Part shown: piece by piece, positions 16,915 through 26,031 of the stretch
How positions within the stretch are numbered: the stretch's first letter is position 1
How the letters are laid out: every line of letters starts with the position of its first letter
Source of the DNA: Ancylobacter gelatini
Lineage (GTDB): Bacteria > Pseudomonadota > Alphaproteobacteria > Rhizobiales > Xanthobacteraceae
Direction of reading: 5' to 3'
DNA: 64,000 nt
NCBI RefSeq assembly: GCF_022601675.1
Contig: NZ_JAKVIL010000004.1
Coordinates: 248,001 to 312,000 of the forward strand
Position numbers and translations under genes: made by a program
The notes under the pieces: model-generated
Told to the model about the DNA's origin: nothing
What the model saw: the letters and a program-made list of their open reading frames with translations, nothing else
The model's database searches: none

Positions 16915-18417
16915 TCACGCCTCGATGCGGGTCAGCCCGCCCATATAGGGCACCAGCACGTCGGGCACGGTGACCGAGCCGTCGGCGTTCTGGTAGGTCT
17001 CCAGCACCGCCACCATGGCGCGGCCGACCGCGACGCCCGAACCGTTGAGCGTGTGCAGGAAGCGCGGGGACTTGGCCCCCGCCGACCGATAGCGCGCATT
17101 CATGCGGCGCGCCTGGAAGTCGGTGCAGGTCGAGACCGAGGAAATCTCGCGGAACGCGTTCTGTCCCGGCAGCCAGACCTCGATGTCAAAGGTCTTGCCC
17201 GAGGCAAAGCCCATGTCGCCGGTGCACAGCATCACCACGCGATGCGGCAGGTCGAGCTTCTTCAGCACGTTCTGCGCGCAATCCAGCATGCGCTCCTGCT
17301 CGGCCGGCGAGTTCTCCGGGGTGCAGATGGTGACCATCTCCACCTTGTTGAACTGGTGCTGGCGGATCATGCCGCGCGTATCACGCCCCGCCGACCCCGC
17401 CTCCGCACGGAAGCACGGGGTGAGCGCGGTGAGGCGCAGCGGGAGTTCCTCCTCGGAGAGGATGGCGTTGGCGACAAGATTGGTCAGCGGCACTTCGGCG
17501 GTGGGGATGAGCCCGAGGCGCTTTGCCGTAAAAGGCTTCTCGGCATCCGTATCGATCGTCGCCCAATAGTCCTCGATCATGAAAGCACTTGAGGCGCTTT
17601 TTGCAACGTTCTCAATGACCGCATCAATGTCGGCTCGACTGAATGTCCGCTCGCCGCGACCAAGGGTCGACTTGGCGAAGCGCTCAATCGCCCGCATCGT
17701 ATGCTCCACCCAGTCAGGCGTCCGAGGATCAGTGAAAAACTGATCCTCCTCAAACTTCGGCAGCTGCGCCGTGCCGAACATCGCCTCGTCCTTCACCAGA
17801 ACCGGCGGGGCGACCTCAGTCAGGCCGTGCTCCTCGACATGGGTGTTGAGGAAGAATTGGCCGATAGCGCGCTCCAGCCGCGCGAGCTTGTTCTTCAGCA
17901 CCACGAAGCGCGCGCCGGAGAGCTTGGCCGCCGCCTCGAAATCCATCTGGCCGAGCGCCTCGCCGATCTCGAAATGCTGCTTCGGCGGGAAGGCGTAGCT
18001 GGGCGGCTCACTGTACCGCCGGGCCGGCACTTCCACATTGTCGTGCTCGTCGGCGCCGGGAGGCACGTCGGGCAGCGGGACGTTGGGGATCGCCGCGAGC
18101 TTGGCGTGCAGCTCCGCTTCCGCCGCCTTCACATCCCGTTCCAGTTTGGGAATGTCGGTCTTGAGCTTGCCGACCTCGGCCATCAGCACTTCGGCGAGCG
18201 AGTTGTCGCCGGCCTTCTTGGCGGCGCCGATCTCCTTGGAGACGGCGTTGCGGCGGGCCTGCAGCTCTTCCAGTTTCACGATGCCGGCGCGGCGGGTCTC
18301 GTCCAGCGAGAGCAACGATTCCACCAGCGACCGCGCCTCGGATTCCGGCGTGCCGCGCCGTGCCAATGCGTCAACGAGACCCTGCGGTTCCTCGCGGATC
18401 CATTTGATGTCGTGCAT
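16915..18417 (-). CDS. serS: Seryl-tRNA synthetase with a central insertion
   Basis: Class II aminoacyl-tRNA synthetase that charges tRNA-Ser. Residues 1-115 form the N-terminal coiled-coil arm. The catalytic core has the motif 1 region, the TAEVPLTN loop (306-313), motif 2 [21 protein letters not shown] (start 336) and motif 3 [17 protein letters not shown] (start 457). It is 500 aa long, against about 425 for most bacterial SerS. The excess is one block of roughly 70 residues (228-300, bases about 17520-17736) between LPKFEEDQF and LIPTAEVP, which are normally separated by only a few residues. The DNA of this block is visibly poorer in GC than its flanks. Motifs are all intact, so the enzyme should work. 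Confidence 0.95.
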   Translation of the reverse strand: MHDIKWIREEPQGLVDALARRGTPESEARSLVESLLSLDETRRAGIVKLEELQARRNAVSKEIGAAKKAGDNSLAEVLMAEVGKLKTDIPKLERDVKAAEAELHAKLAAIPNVPLPDVPPGADEHDNVEVPARRYSEPPSYAFPPKQHFEIGEALGQMDFEAAAKLSGARFVVLKNKLARLERAIGQFFLNTHVEEHGLTEVAPPVLVKDEAMFGTAQLPKFEEDQFFTDPRTPDWVEHTMRAIERFAKSTLGRGERTFSRADIDAVIENVAKSASSAFMIEDYWATIDTDAEKPFTAKRLGLIPTAEVPLTNLVANAILSEEELPLRLTALTPCFRAEAGSAGRDTRGMIRQHQFNKVEMVTICTPENSPAEQERMLDCAQNVLKKLDLPHRVVMLCTGDMGFASGKTFDIEVWLPGQNAFREISSVSTCTDFQARRMNARYRSAGAKSPRFLHTLNGSGVAVGRAMVAVLETYQNADGSVTVPDVLVPYMGGLTRIEA

Positions 18418-18452
18418 GGAAGTCCGTCCTTGAAAGACCTGCCGTTAAGCCC

Positions 18453-19250
18453 TCAGGCGGCGGGGCTTTCATCCCCGGCCTGATCCGCCGTCGCGCGCTT
18501 CTTCTCGACCATGCGCACGAGGTAGACCGAGACCTCATAGAGGAGCAGGGTCGGGATCGCCAGAGCGAACTGGCTCACCACGTCCGGCGGGGTGAGCACC
18601 GCGGCCGCGACGAACACGCCGACAATGGCGTAGCGCCGGAATTTCCTGAGCTGTTGCGAGGTCACGAAGCCGATCTGCGCCAGCAGGGTCAGGATCACCG
18701 GAAGCTGGAAGCAGATGCCGAAGGCGAAGATCAGCGTCATGATCAGCGAGAGATATTCGCTGACCTGCGGCAGCAGCGAGATTTCCGCCGAGCCCGGCCC
18801 GGCCGCCTGCTGCATCGAGATGAAATAGGTCATCGCCAGAGGCATGGCGACGAAATAGACGAAGGCCGCGCCGATGAGGAAGCATACCGGCGTCGCGATG
18901 AGGTAGGGCACGAACAGCCCGCGCTCATGCTTGTAGAGCCCCGGCGCCACGAACATGTAGATCTGCGTCGCCACCACCGGGAAGGAGATGAACGCCGCCC
19001 CGAACATGCCGAGCTTGATCTGGGTGAACAGGAATTCCTGCGGCGCGGTGTAGATCAGCTTCACATTCTCGGTGCCGCCGGCCGCGAACTCATAGGGCCA
19101 CAGCAGAATGTTGTAGATGAACTTGCCCAGCATGAAGCAGGCAAAGAACGCGATGAAAAACGCGATCAGCGACTTGATCAGCCGCGTGCGCAGCTCGATC
19201 AGATGCTCGATCAGCGGCGCCTTGGAGGCGTCGACTTCATCCTGGCTCAT
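18453..19250 (-). CDS. tatC: Twin-arginine translocase subunit TatC
   Basis: Six-span inner-membrane receptor for Tat signal peptides. The N-terminal motif APLIEHLIELRTRLIKSL (about residue 11), FLFTQIKLGMFGAAFISFPV, and the FAFGICFQLPVILTLL segment near residue 180 are hallmarks; PPDVVSQFALAIPTLLLYE closes the last spans. It has 265 aa. Its ATG overlaps the tatB stop by 4 nt. A likely Tat substrate in this window is the DUF1254 protein at 36451-37881. Confidence 0.97.
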   Translation of the reverse strand: MSQDEVDASKAPLIEHLIELRTRLIKSLIAFFIAFFACFMLGKFIYNILLWPYEFAAGGTENVKLIYTAPQEFLFTQIKLGMFGAAFISFPVVATQIYMFVAPGLYKHERGLFVPYLIATPVCFLIGAAFVYFVAMPLAMTYFISMQQAAGPGSAEISLLPQVSEYLSLIMTLIFAFGICFQLPVILTLLAQIGFVTSQQLRKFRRYAIVGVFVAAAVLTPPDVVSQFALAIPTLLLYEVSVYLVRMVEKKRATADQAGDESPAA

Positions 19251-20041
19251 GCCGCCGGGCCTTCATCATTGTTGCCCGGCGCCTTGACGCGCGGCTTGCG
19301 TCGGGGCTTGGCCGGTGGATTGGGAGCCGGACCGTCCAGCGCGGCGACCGCGTCCGCCACCTCCGGCTCGGCCGAGGAGGTCTTGGCCGCGCGCACCCTC
19401 TTCGGCTTCGGCGCGGGCTCGGTGACGGCATCGCCGCCGGCCGCCGGCTCCTTGGCCTTGCGCACGCGCTTGGGCTGTTCAGGCGGCACCGGCGCAGCAG
19501 ACGCTGCCGGTGTTGCGGAAGCCACGGGCGGCACCGGCGCGGGTGGTACCGGCACCGACGCGGCAGCGGACAGGCTGGAGGGCGTGTCGAGCTTGGCGGC
19601 GGCGTTGCGCACCTCGTCCTCGATGGTCTCGAAGGCGTTGCTCTCCAGCTCCGTCGGCTCGGGCAGTTGCGCCTGAACCGGATCGGCCGAGGGCAGGTCC
19701 GCGCGCTCGACCCCGGTGGTCGCCGCCTTCAACTCACTCTCGATGTCGAGCAGCGGGTTGGAAGGCAGTGCACCGGAAATGCTGTTCTTCGTGTCGTCCA
19801 CGAAGCTGCTGACGGTGCCCTTCGCGTCATCGGCGAAGCCGGTCAGATCCTTTTTGAGGTCGACGAGATCGGCCTCCCGCAACGCCTCCTGGAACTGTCC
19901 CTGAAACTCGCCGGCCATGCGGCGCAGTTTCCCCACGGACTTGCCGACCGTGCGCAGCACGCCCGGCAGTTCCTTCGGCCCGATCACGACCAGCGCGACG
20001 ATGCCGACCACCAAGAATTCGGACCAGCCGATATCAAACAT
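19247..20041 (-). CDS. tatB: Sec-independent translocase subunit TatB with long C-terminal tail
   Basis: Partner of TatC in substrate recognition. MFDIGWSEFLVVGIVALVVIGPKELP is the classic single membrane span and hinge (residues 1-26, quoted by its Glu8 and GPKELP features), followed by an amphipathic helix to about residue 90. The rest, about 170 residues, is a low-complexity Ala/Pro/Lys-rich tail, with two related basic blocks (KRVRKAKEPA and KRVRAAKTSS). Long TatB tails are common in alphaproteobacteria. Gap to tatA is 65 nt. Confidence 0.95.
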   Translation of the reverse strand: MFDIGWSEFLVVGIVALVVIGPKELPGVLRTVGKSVGKLRRMAGEFQGQFQEALREADLVDLKKDLTGFADDAKGTVSSFVDDTKNSISGALPSNPLLDIESELKAATTGVERADLPSADPVQAQLPEPTELESNAFETIEDEVRNAAAKLDTPSSLSAAASVPVPPAPVPPVASATPAASAAPVPPEQPKRVRKAKEPAAGGDAVTEPAPKPKRVRAAKTSSAEPEVADAVAALDGPAPNPPAKPRRKPRVKAPGNNDEGPAA

Positions 20042-20106
20042 GAGTCACGCCGAGGCCGCGTCAACACGGCCCCTCTCCGATCCGATGGGGTCCCGATACA
20101 CGGGAA

Positions 20107-20334
20107 TCAGCCGACCTTGGTGCGCTCGGCGTCGACGCTGGCCTGGTGGTCGAGCGTACGAACCGGCTCGGCCGGCTTGGCGGGCGGCGTCTCGTCGTCG
20201 TCAGCCATGCCCTTCTTGAAGGCCTTGATGCCCTTGGCGGCGTCGCCCATCAGCTCGGACAGCTTGCCACGACCGAACAGGAGCAGAACGACCACCAGCA
20301 CGATGATCCAATGCCAGATGCTCAATGAACCCAT
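20107..20334 (-). CDS. tatA: Sec-independent translocase subunit TatA
   Basis: Pore-forming Tat component of 75 aa. [21 protein letters not shown] is the membrane span, followed by the hinge [11 protein letters not shown] and the amphipathic helix with [12 protein letters not shown], then an acidic tail. The frame is open to 20427, but the family start is at ATG 20334 with GAGGGAGT upstream. First gene of tatABC. Confidence 0.96.
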   Translation of the reverse strand: MGSLSIWHWIIVLVVVLLLFGRGKLSELMGDAAKGIKAFKKGMADDDETPPAKPAEPVRTLDHQASVDAERTKVG

Positions 20335-20401
20335 AGTCAAAACTCCCTCGTGGGTACGCGGCCGGCCCCTGACGGCGGCGCACCGCAATTCAGAAGGGAC
20401 A

Positions 20402-21481
20402 CTAGGGCCGGGTTGCGGCGAAGACAAGAACCTCTGCCGGATCTATGTGCACACCTACGTCATGCCCACAGGCTAGGCCGGCCTGGGTGCGGCGCCGCAC
20501 GATCAGCGGATGGTCCAGCCCCTGCACCGCGACCTCGTAGAAATCCAGCTCGCCAAGGAATTTGTGGGTCATCACCCGCCCCGGTATGCCCGATCCCGGC
20601 GCCCGCAGCTCGACGCCCTGCGGACGAATGGCCGCAACCGCCTCCACGCTGTCCGCCAGCCCCGGCGCGGCGAAGCGGCCGAGCGGCGTCTCTATACGGC
20701 CATGGGCGACCGGTCCGTCCACCTCGTTGATTTCGCAGAAGAAGCGGGCGACCTCCAGATCCACCGGCGCGCGGTAGAGTTGCTCGGGTGTCCCGGCCTG
20801 CACCAGCTGACCGCGCCGCATCAGCGCGATACGGTCGCCAAGCCGCATCGCTTCCTCGGGATCGTGGGTCACGATGATGCAAGTCGCCCCCGCCTCGCGC
20901 AGCACGTTCAGAGTCTCGGCGCGGACCGCCCCGCGCAGCCGGCTGTCGAGGCCCGAGAACGGCTCGTCCATCAACAGGATACCCGGCCGGGGCACCAGCG
21001 CCCGCGCCAGCGCGACGCGCTGCTGCTCGCCGCCGGAAAGCGCGTGGGGGAAGGCGTCGGCGTAGCGCTCCAGCCGCATGCGGCGCAGCGCGAGGCGCGC
21101 CTGCTCCAGTCCCTCGGCGCGGGTCAGCCGGCGCAGGCCGAAGGCGACATTTTCCAGATTGGTCAAATGCGGGAACAGCGCATAGTCCTGGAACACCAGC
21201 CCGATATTGCGCCGCTCCGGCGGCACGAAGTCGTCGGGCCCCGCCACGACCATGCGGTCCAGCAGGATGCGGCCGGAACTCGGCCGCTCGATGCCGGCGA
21301 TCAGACGCAGCAGCGTGGTCTTGCCACAGCCCGAGGCGCCGAGCAGGCAGAGTATCTCGCCCGGCTCGACCGTGAGCGAGATGCCGCGCACCGCTTCCTT
21401 CTCGCCATAGTGATGGCGAACCTCGTCGATCACCAGCCGACTGGCCATGGAGACCGGCGTGCGCGCCAGCATTTCCTGCAT
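20402..21481 (-). CDS. ABC transporter ATP-binding protein, iron(III)/FbpC-like
   Basis: ATPase of an importer, closest in look to the FbpC/PotA type. It has Walker [10 protein letters not shown] (about residue 48), the Q-loop [10 protein letters not shown], the signature LSGGEQQR (about 149), Walker [13 protein letters not shown], and [11 protein letters not shown] with the switch histidine. Residues 250-359 form a TOBE-like substrate-regulation domain. No permease or binding-protein gene lies beside it: it is inserted between scpB and tatA in a run of housekeeping genes. It may work with a remote permease. The start is ATG 21481, with GGAAGGG upstream. Confidence 0.9.
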   Translation of the reverse strand: MQEMLARTPVSMASRLVIDEVRHHYGEKEAVRGISLTVEPGEILCLLGASGCGKTTLLRLIAGIERPSSGRILLDRMVVAGPDDFVPPERRNIGLVFQDYALFPHLTNLENVAFGLRRLTRAEGLEQARLALRRMRLERYADAFPHALSGGEQQRVALARALVPRPGILLMDEPFSGLDSRLRGAVRAETLNVLREAGATCIIVTHDPEEAMRLGDRIALMRRGQLVQAGTPEQLYRAPVDLEVARFFCEINEVDGPVAHGRIETPLGRFAAPGLADSVEAVAAIRPQGVELRAPGSGIPGRVMTHKFLGELDFYEVAVQGLDHPLIVRRRTQAGLACGHDVGVHIDPAEVLVFAATRP

Positions 21482-21543
21482 CGATAGACCCTTCCGCTCG
21501 CGTTACCGCCGCCTCACGGGTTTCAGCCCCCGACGGCCTGCCG

Positions 21544-22287
21544 TCAAGCCCCGGCGTCCGCGGCGTCTTCGGGGCCGTCCTCGTCCGCGCCGTCCGGCTC
21601 CGGCGCGAACAGCAGGTTGAATTCCGGCTCCAGAGGGTCCTCGTCGTCCTGCAACCCGGCATCGTCGCTCGGCAGCGGTACGGTGAGCCCGGCCGAGACG
21701 CGGGAGTCGATGAAGCCGGTGCCGCGCAGTTCGTCCAGCCCCGGCAGGTCGCGGATCGCCTCCAGCCCGAAATGCACGAGGAAGGTCTCGGTGGTGCCAT
21801 AAGTCACCGGACGCCCCGGGCTGCGCCGCCGCCCGCGCATGCGGATCCAACCGGATTCCAGCAGCACGTCCAGCGTGCCCTTATTGGTGGAGACGCCGCG
21901 TATTTCCTCGATTTCCGCCCGCGTCGCCGGCTGGTGATAGGCGATGATCGCCAGCGTCTCCAGCGCGGCGCGGGAAAGCCGGCGCGGCTCCGGCTTGTCG
22001 CGCGCCAGCAGGAAGCCGAGGTCCGGCGCGGTACGCAGCATCCATTTACCGGCCACGCGCACCAGATTTACACCGCGCGGCGCGTAATCGGCAGAAAGAC
22101 GCGACAGCAGCGCGGGCAGGTCCGCGCCCTCCGGCAGGCGGGAGGCCATCACCTCCTCGCTCAGCGGCTCGCCAGCGGCGAACAGCATGGCTTCCAGCAG
22201 GCGCAGCGCCAGCGGGCGCTCCCGGAGCATCGCCATTTCCGGCTCGTCGTCATGGAGACGTGGCGCGCGCGCCGCTTCCGCGCTCAT
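21544..22287 (-). CDS. scpB: Segregation and condensation protein B
   Basis: Winged-helix subunit of the SMC-ScpAB condensin. RPLALRLLEAMLFAAGEPLSEE near residue 25, LSRAALETLAIIAYHQPATRAEIEEIRG near 108 and the GRPVTYGTTETFLVHFGL wing near 163 are diagnostic. The C-terminal 55 residues are acidic and of low complexity. The frame reaches 22485, but ATG 22287 overlaps the scpA stop (ATGA), which fixes the start at 247 aa. Confidence 0.95.
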   Translation of the reverse strand: MSAEAARAPRLHDDEPEMAMLRERPLALRLLEAMLFAAGEPLSEEVMASRLPEGADLPALLSRLSADYAPRGVNLVRVAGKWMLRTAPDLGFLLARDKPEPRRLSRAALETLAIIAYHQPATRAEIEEIRGVSTNKGTLDVLLESGWIRMRGRRRSPGRPVTYGTTETFLVHFGLEAIRDLPGLDELRGTGFIDSRVSAGLTVPLPSDDAGLQDDEDPLEPEFNLLFAPEPDGADEDGPEDAADAGA

Positions 22288-23102
22288 GCCCCCTCCCCCG
22301 TCGGACCCGATGCGTTGTCGGCCCGCGCGCGAATCCAGATCGGCGCGAAGGCCTCTTCCTGCTGAACGTCGATCAGCCCCTCGCGCACCATTTCGAGGCT
22401 GGCGGAAAAGCCGGAGGCGAGCGCGGTGGCGCGCATCTTCGGATCGGCGATCCAGTTGAGCAGGAAGCCGTCGAGCCGTGCCCACTCGCCGGCAAAAGCC
22501 AGCCGTCCGATCAACCGCTCCAGCCGCTCGCGTGCCTCCGCCAGCGAGATGACATTGCGCGGGGCGAAGCGCACCTGCGAGAGCGCGTTCTTCTGGCGCT
22601 GCGCGCCATAGGCGGCGAGCAGGTCGTAGAGATTGGCCTCGTAGACATGGCCGACCGGGCGGTCGAGCCGCTCCGGCGCGCCGCGCAGGAACACCTGATG
22701 GCCCACGCGGTCGCGGGTGGCCAGATGCGCGGCGGCGGAGCGGATGCGCTCCAGCCGGCGCAGTCTTTCGGCCAGATCGGCCGCCAGATCGGCGCCGCTT
22801 GGGCCGTCTTCCTTCGGCGGATCGGGCAGCAGCAGGCGGGACTTCAGGAAAGCGAGCCAGGCCGCCATCACCAGATAGTCGGCGGCGAGTTCAAGGCGGA
22901 TGCGCCGGGCCTCGTCAACGAAGCGCAGATATTGCTCGGCGAGTTCGAGGATCGAGATGCGGTGCAGATCCACCTTCTGGGTACGCGCCAGCGCCAGCAG
23001 CAGATCGAGCGGCCCCTCGAAGCCGTCGACATCGACGACGAGCGCGCCCTCGCCGGGCTCGCGCGCGTCATCTGCCTCGAACGCAAAGCGGCTTTGTTCC
23101 AT
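22284..23102 (-). CDS. scpA: Segregation and condensation protein A
   Basis: Kleisin subunit of bacterial condensin, bridging SMC heads. VDGFEGPLDLLLALARTQKVDLHRISILELAEQYL (residues about 26-60) is the classic ScpA N-terminal region, and AADYLVMAAWLAFLKSRLLLP follows. The C-terminal winged helix begins around residue 200. Length 272 aa. It lies 19 nt after nagZ and overlaps scpB by 4 nt, so the three are one operon with the SPOR gene. Confidence 0.95.
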   Translation of the reverse strand: MEQSRFAFEADDAREPGEGALVVDVDGFEGPLDLLLALARTQKVDLHRISILELAEQYLRFVDEARRIRLELAADYLVMAAWLAFLKSRLLLPDPPKEDGPSGADLAADLAERLRRLERIRSAAAHLATRDRVGHQVFLRGAPERLDRPVGHVYEANLYDLLAAYGAQRQKNALSQVRFAPRNVISLAEARERLERLIGRLAFAGEWARLDGFLLNWIADPKMRATALASGFSASLEMVREGLIDVQQEEAFAPIWIRARADNASGPTGEGA

Positions 23103-23121
23103 ATCGACCGGCGGCTGGTGT

Positions 23122-24150
23122 TCAGGATGCCGCGATCATATCCGAAAAATGCGCGCGCGCCTCAATTTGCTCGATTCTTCCGGGCGCCTGGAGCCGGGCC
23201 AGCGCGGCGGCGCAGCGCCGGGCCGCTTCACCCGCCAGCACGGGCGTGCGCGAGGCGACCTCGACCATCTCGTCCAGCTTGCCGTTACAGTGCAGGGCAA
23301 GGTCGCAGCCGGCCGCAAACGATGCCTCCGCCCGCGACGCCAGCGAGCCGGCGAGCGCGCCCATGGAAAGGTCGTCGCTCATCAGCGCGCCGTCGAAGCC
23401 GATGTGGCCGCGAATGATCTCGGCGATGACGCGCGCTGAAGTGGTGGCCGGGCGCTCGGCGTCGATGGCGCTGTAGACGACATGAGCGGTCATGCCGAGC
23501 GGCAGATCGTTGAGCAGCCGGAACGCCTCGAAATCGGTCGCCTCCAGCTCGGCGCGCGAGGTCTCGACCACCGGCAGGCTCTCATGGCTGTCGGCGCGCG
23601 CGCGGCCATGGCCGGGAATGTGCTTGAGCACCGGGAGCACGCTCCCGCTCATCAGCCCCTCCGCCGCCGCGCGGGCGAGCCTCGCCACCGCTTGCGGGGT
23701 AGTGCCGTAGGCGCGATCGCCGATGATGCCGTGGCCTTCCGGCAGTCGCAGATCCGCGCAGGGCACGCAGTCGACAGTGATGCCGAGTTCGGCAAGGTCC
23801 TGTGCCATCAGCCGCGCGCCCAGACGCGCCGCCTCGACCGCGCGAGCCGCATCGCCCGCCTCGGCGATGCCGGCGAACACGGCGGCCGGCGGATAGGCCG
23901 GCCAGTGCGGAGGGCCGAGCCGTTGCACGCGCCCGCCCTCCTGGTCGATCAGCACCGGCGCATCATCGCGCTGGACCGTCGCGCGGAACGCGTCGACCAG
24001 GGCGCGCACCTGCGCCGGGCTCTCGACATTGCGGCGGAACAGAATGAGGCCCCAAGGCGCGGCGTCGCGGAAGAAGGCCGCCTCTTCGGGCGCCAGCACG
24101 GTGCCAGCGCACCCCGAGATGAAGGCGCGCGGCGCGTTATATGCGGTCAT
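23122..24150 (-). CDS. nagZ: Beta-N-acetylhexosaminidase (peptidoglycan recycling)
   Basis: Glycoside hydrolase family 3 enzyme that removes N-acetylglucosamine from anhydro-muropeptides in the cytoplasm. LIDQEGGRVQRL near residue 70, the catalytic loop KHIPGHGRARADSHESLP near 170 (general acid/base dyad D-S-H) and the nucleophile in ALMSDDLSMGAL near 253 are all present. The frame is open to 24435, but MTAYNAPRAFISGCAGT at ATG 24150 is the family start (342 aa). It is between the SPOR-domain gene and scpA. Confidence 0.95.
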   Translation of the reverse strand: MTAYNAPRAFISGCAGTVLAPEEAAFFRDAAPWGLILFRRNVESPAQVRALVDAFRATVQRDDAPVLIDQEGGRVQRLGPPHWPAYPPAAVFAGIAEAGDAARAVEAARLGARLMAQDLAELGITVDCVPCADLRLPEGHGIIGDRAYGTTPQAVARLARAAAEGLMSGSVLPVLKHIPGHGRARADSHESLPVVETSRAELEATDFEAFRLLNDLPLGMTAHVVYSAIDAERPATTSARVIAEIIRGHIGFDGALMSDDLSMGALAGSLASRAEASFAAGCDLALHCNGKLDEMVEVASRTPVLAGEAARRCAAALARLQAPGRIEQIEARAHFSDMIAAS

Positions 24151-24193
24151 GACGATGTGCCGTGTCTGGAGCGGTGGCCGGAAGGCCGCCGGC

Positions 24194-25939
24194 TCAGTTG
24201 CGCTGAACCATGCAGTCCCCGCCCTGCGCACGCAGGGCCTGGCACAGCGCGTTGGCTTCCTCGCGATTGGCGAAGGAGCCGACCTGCGCGCGGTAATAGA
24301 CGCCGCGATCGCCGAGATCGGCACGGCGGACCGCCATCTGCTGGCCGCCGAGCACGCTCGGATACTTGGCCTGCCACGAGCGCCATGTCGCCTGCGCCTC
24401 GGCCTCGGAGCGCACGGAGGCGATCTGGACGACATAGGCGCCGGCGGGCGCCGGAACGGCGCTGGCGGCCGGCGCGGCGGTGGTCTGTGTCGGCGCGCGC
24501 GGCGCGGCAGCCACGTTGTCTACGATCGAGGGTGTCGCCGAGAGCGGGGTCGGGTCGGTGTTGATCGGGCCTGAGGTGCCGGCGCTCAGCGCGATCGGCG
24601 CGTTGGCCGTCGGCTGGGCAGTCGGGGCCACGGTCGCGGGCGCACCCGGCAGCGGGGTCGGCGCGGCGTCCTCGACGATGGAACCGTCGGCGCGCACGGT
24701 GAGGGTGCGCACGCGCTTGGGCTCGGTCGAGTTCGGCTGGACCGGGGTCGGGGACGCGCCGGTGGCGGGCTGGATCACGCGCGGCTGCTGCGGCTGGGCG
24801 GCCTGCGACACGTCGACAGGCTGCTCCTCGCTCGACACGACGCGCTCATTGCCGGTGGGCGTGTTGCCGCCCACGCGGTCATAGATCAGCTTCTGGCCGT
24901 CGGTCGGCGCCTCGGCGGAGGGCTCTGGTACCACCTTGTTCGGCCCCTCGTCGGCACGGATCACCGGCGGCTGGCCGCCCGATGTCGCCGGGCCGGAGCT
25001 CGACGACCGGAAGGCGTAGACGCCGGCGACGCCGAGCACCACGAGGCCGATAACGGTTCCCACCACCGCAAGCCGGCGGCTGCCGCGCGGCGGGGCGCTC
25101 TCGACCTCTTCGTGCTCGTAACGTTCATCGAAGCCTTCCTGTCCGTCGGCACCGTAACCGGCATCCTCGACGGCGGAACGGCCGTAATCATACGCCTCCT
25201 CGTCCAGATCCAGCGGACGCGGCTCGGCCGGGCGCGCGGGTGCCGGCCGCGAGACGGCCGGTTCGGGAGCGCGAGGCGAGCGTGCGTGCGGTTCGGCGGA
25301 GAAGGGCTGGCCCAGCGCCTGCGACACCGCATCGACGCCGACGGCTCCCACGCGGCCACGATCGGCGCCGCGCGGCGCGGGGGCAACTGAAGGTGCACTC
25401 ACCCGCGATTCCGTCGGCTGGGGACGGGGCGGCATATATGAACGCTGCTCCGGCGCACGCGGCTCGGGCGCACGGGCTTCAGGAGCGCGCATCTCAGGAG
25501 CACGCGCCTCAGGAGCACGCGCCTCGGGTGCGCGGGGCTCTGTACGAGCGAAGCCGCGATTGAGGTCACGCGCGGCGTCTTCGAGCGAGTGGCGCTCGGA
25601 GCGCGGAACCGAACGCGCGGTCCCGTCGGAATAGACTTCGGCGGCAAGTGCGGCGAAGGAGCCCGGCGCGGCGGGCGGGCGCGGCTGGGGGGCCGCGGGG
25701 CGCGGGGCGGCAGGCCGGACCGGGGCTGCAGGGCGGGGCGGCGGCGCACCGAGCGAGGGCTCTCTACGCACCGGGGCGCCCGGGCGCGGCGCCGAACGTG
25801 CCAGCGCGGCGAATTCGTCGTCCTGGCCCATCAGGCGAGCGAGCTCGGCAAGCGGGTCTTCGGCGGCATGCCGTTCCTCGGTGGAACGCTGGCCAAAGGC
25901 GGCATCGTCCTGCCGATAACGCGTCGTCTCGTTGCCCAT
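24194..25939 (-). CDS. SPOR-domain membrane protein with Pro/Ala-rich repeats
   Basis: Bitopic inner-membrane protein of 581 aa. The cytoplasmic N-terminal half is Pro/Ala/Arg-rich and holds a five-residue tandem repeat (R-A-P-E-x, about residues 136-164). A single membrane span covers residues 290-310 (LAVVGTVIGLVVLGVAGVYAF) after a basic RGSRR stop. A periplasmic linker leads to the C-terminal SPOR domain (about 500-581, starting AYVVQIASVRSEAEAQ), which binds glycan strands stripped of stem peptides at division sites. So the protein probably acts in septal wall synthesis. Context with nagZ supports a peptidoglycan link. Confidence 0.88.
   Translation of the reverse strand: MGNETTRYRQDDAAFGQRSTEERHAAEDPLAELARLMGQDDEFAALARSAPRPGAPVRREPSLGAPPPRPAAPVRPAAPRPAAPQPRPPAAPGSFAALAAEVYSDGTARSVPRSERHSLEDAARDLNRGFARTEPRAPEARAPEARAPEMRAPEARAPEPRAPEQRSYMPPRPQPTESRVSAPSVAPAPRGADRGRVGAVGVDAVSQALGQPFSAEPHARSPRAPEPAVSRPAPARPAEPRPLDLDEEAYDYGRSAVEDAGYGADGQEGFDERYEHEEVESAPPRGSRRLAVVGTVIGLVVLGVAGVYAFRSSSSGPATSGGQPPVIRADEGPNKVVPEPSAEAPTDGQKLIYDRVGGNTPTGNERVVSSEEQPVDVSQAAQPQQPRVIQPATGASPTPVQPNSTEPKRVRTLTVRADGSIVEDAAPTPLPGAPATVAPTAQPTANAPIALSAGTSGPINTDPTPLSATPSIVDNVAAAPRAPTQTTAAPAASAVPAPAGAYVVQIASVRSEAEAQATWRSWQAKYPSVLGGQQMAVRRADLGDRGVYYRAQVGSFANREEANALCQALRAQGGDCMVQRN
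25448..25534 (-). repeat. 15-bp coding repeat in the SPOR-domain gene
   Basis: Five to six imperfect tandem copies of a 15-bp unit encoding R-A-P-E-(A/M/P/Q). Copies are nearly identical in DNA (GCGCCTCAGGAGCAC on the plus strand), pointing to recent slippage-type expansion. Confidence 0.8.
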
Positions 25940-26031
25940 GTCTCGAACCTGCTCGCTGCGTCGCGTGACTTAAACCACCCCGATGGGGCGACCTGATGGC
26001 AGCGGGCCGCACGCTACGCTGCGCGCCACGC

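Noticed and set aside
25448-25534. Possible CRISPR-like array
   Set aside because: Units are 15 bp, directly adjacent with no spacers, and in frame within the SPOR gene.
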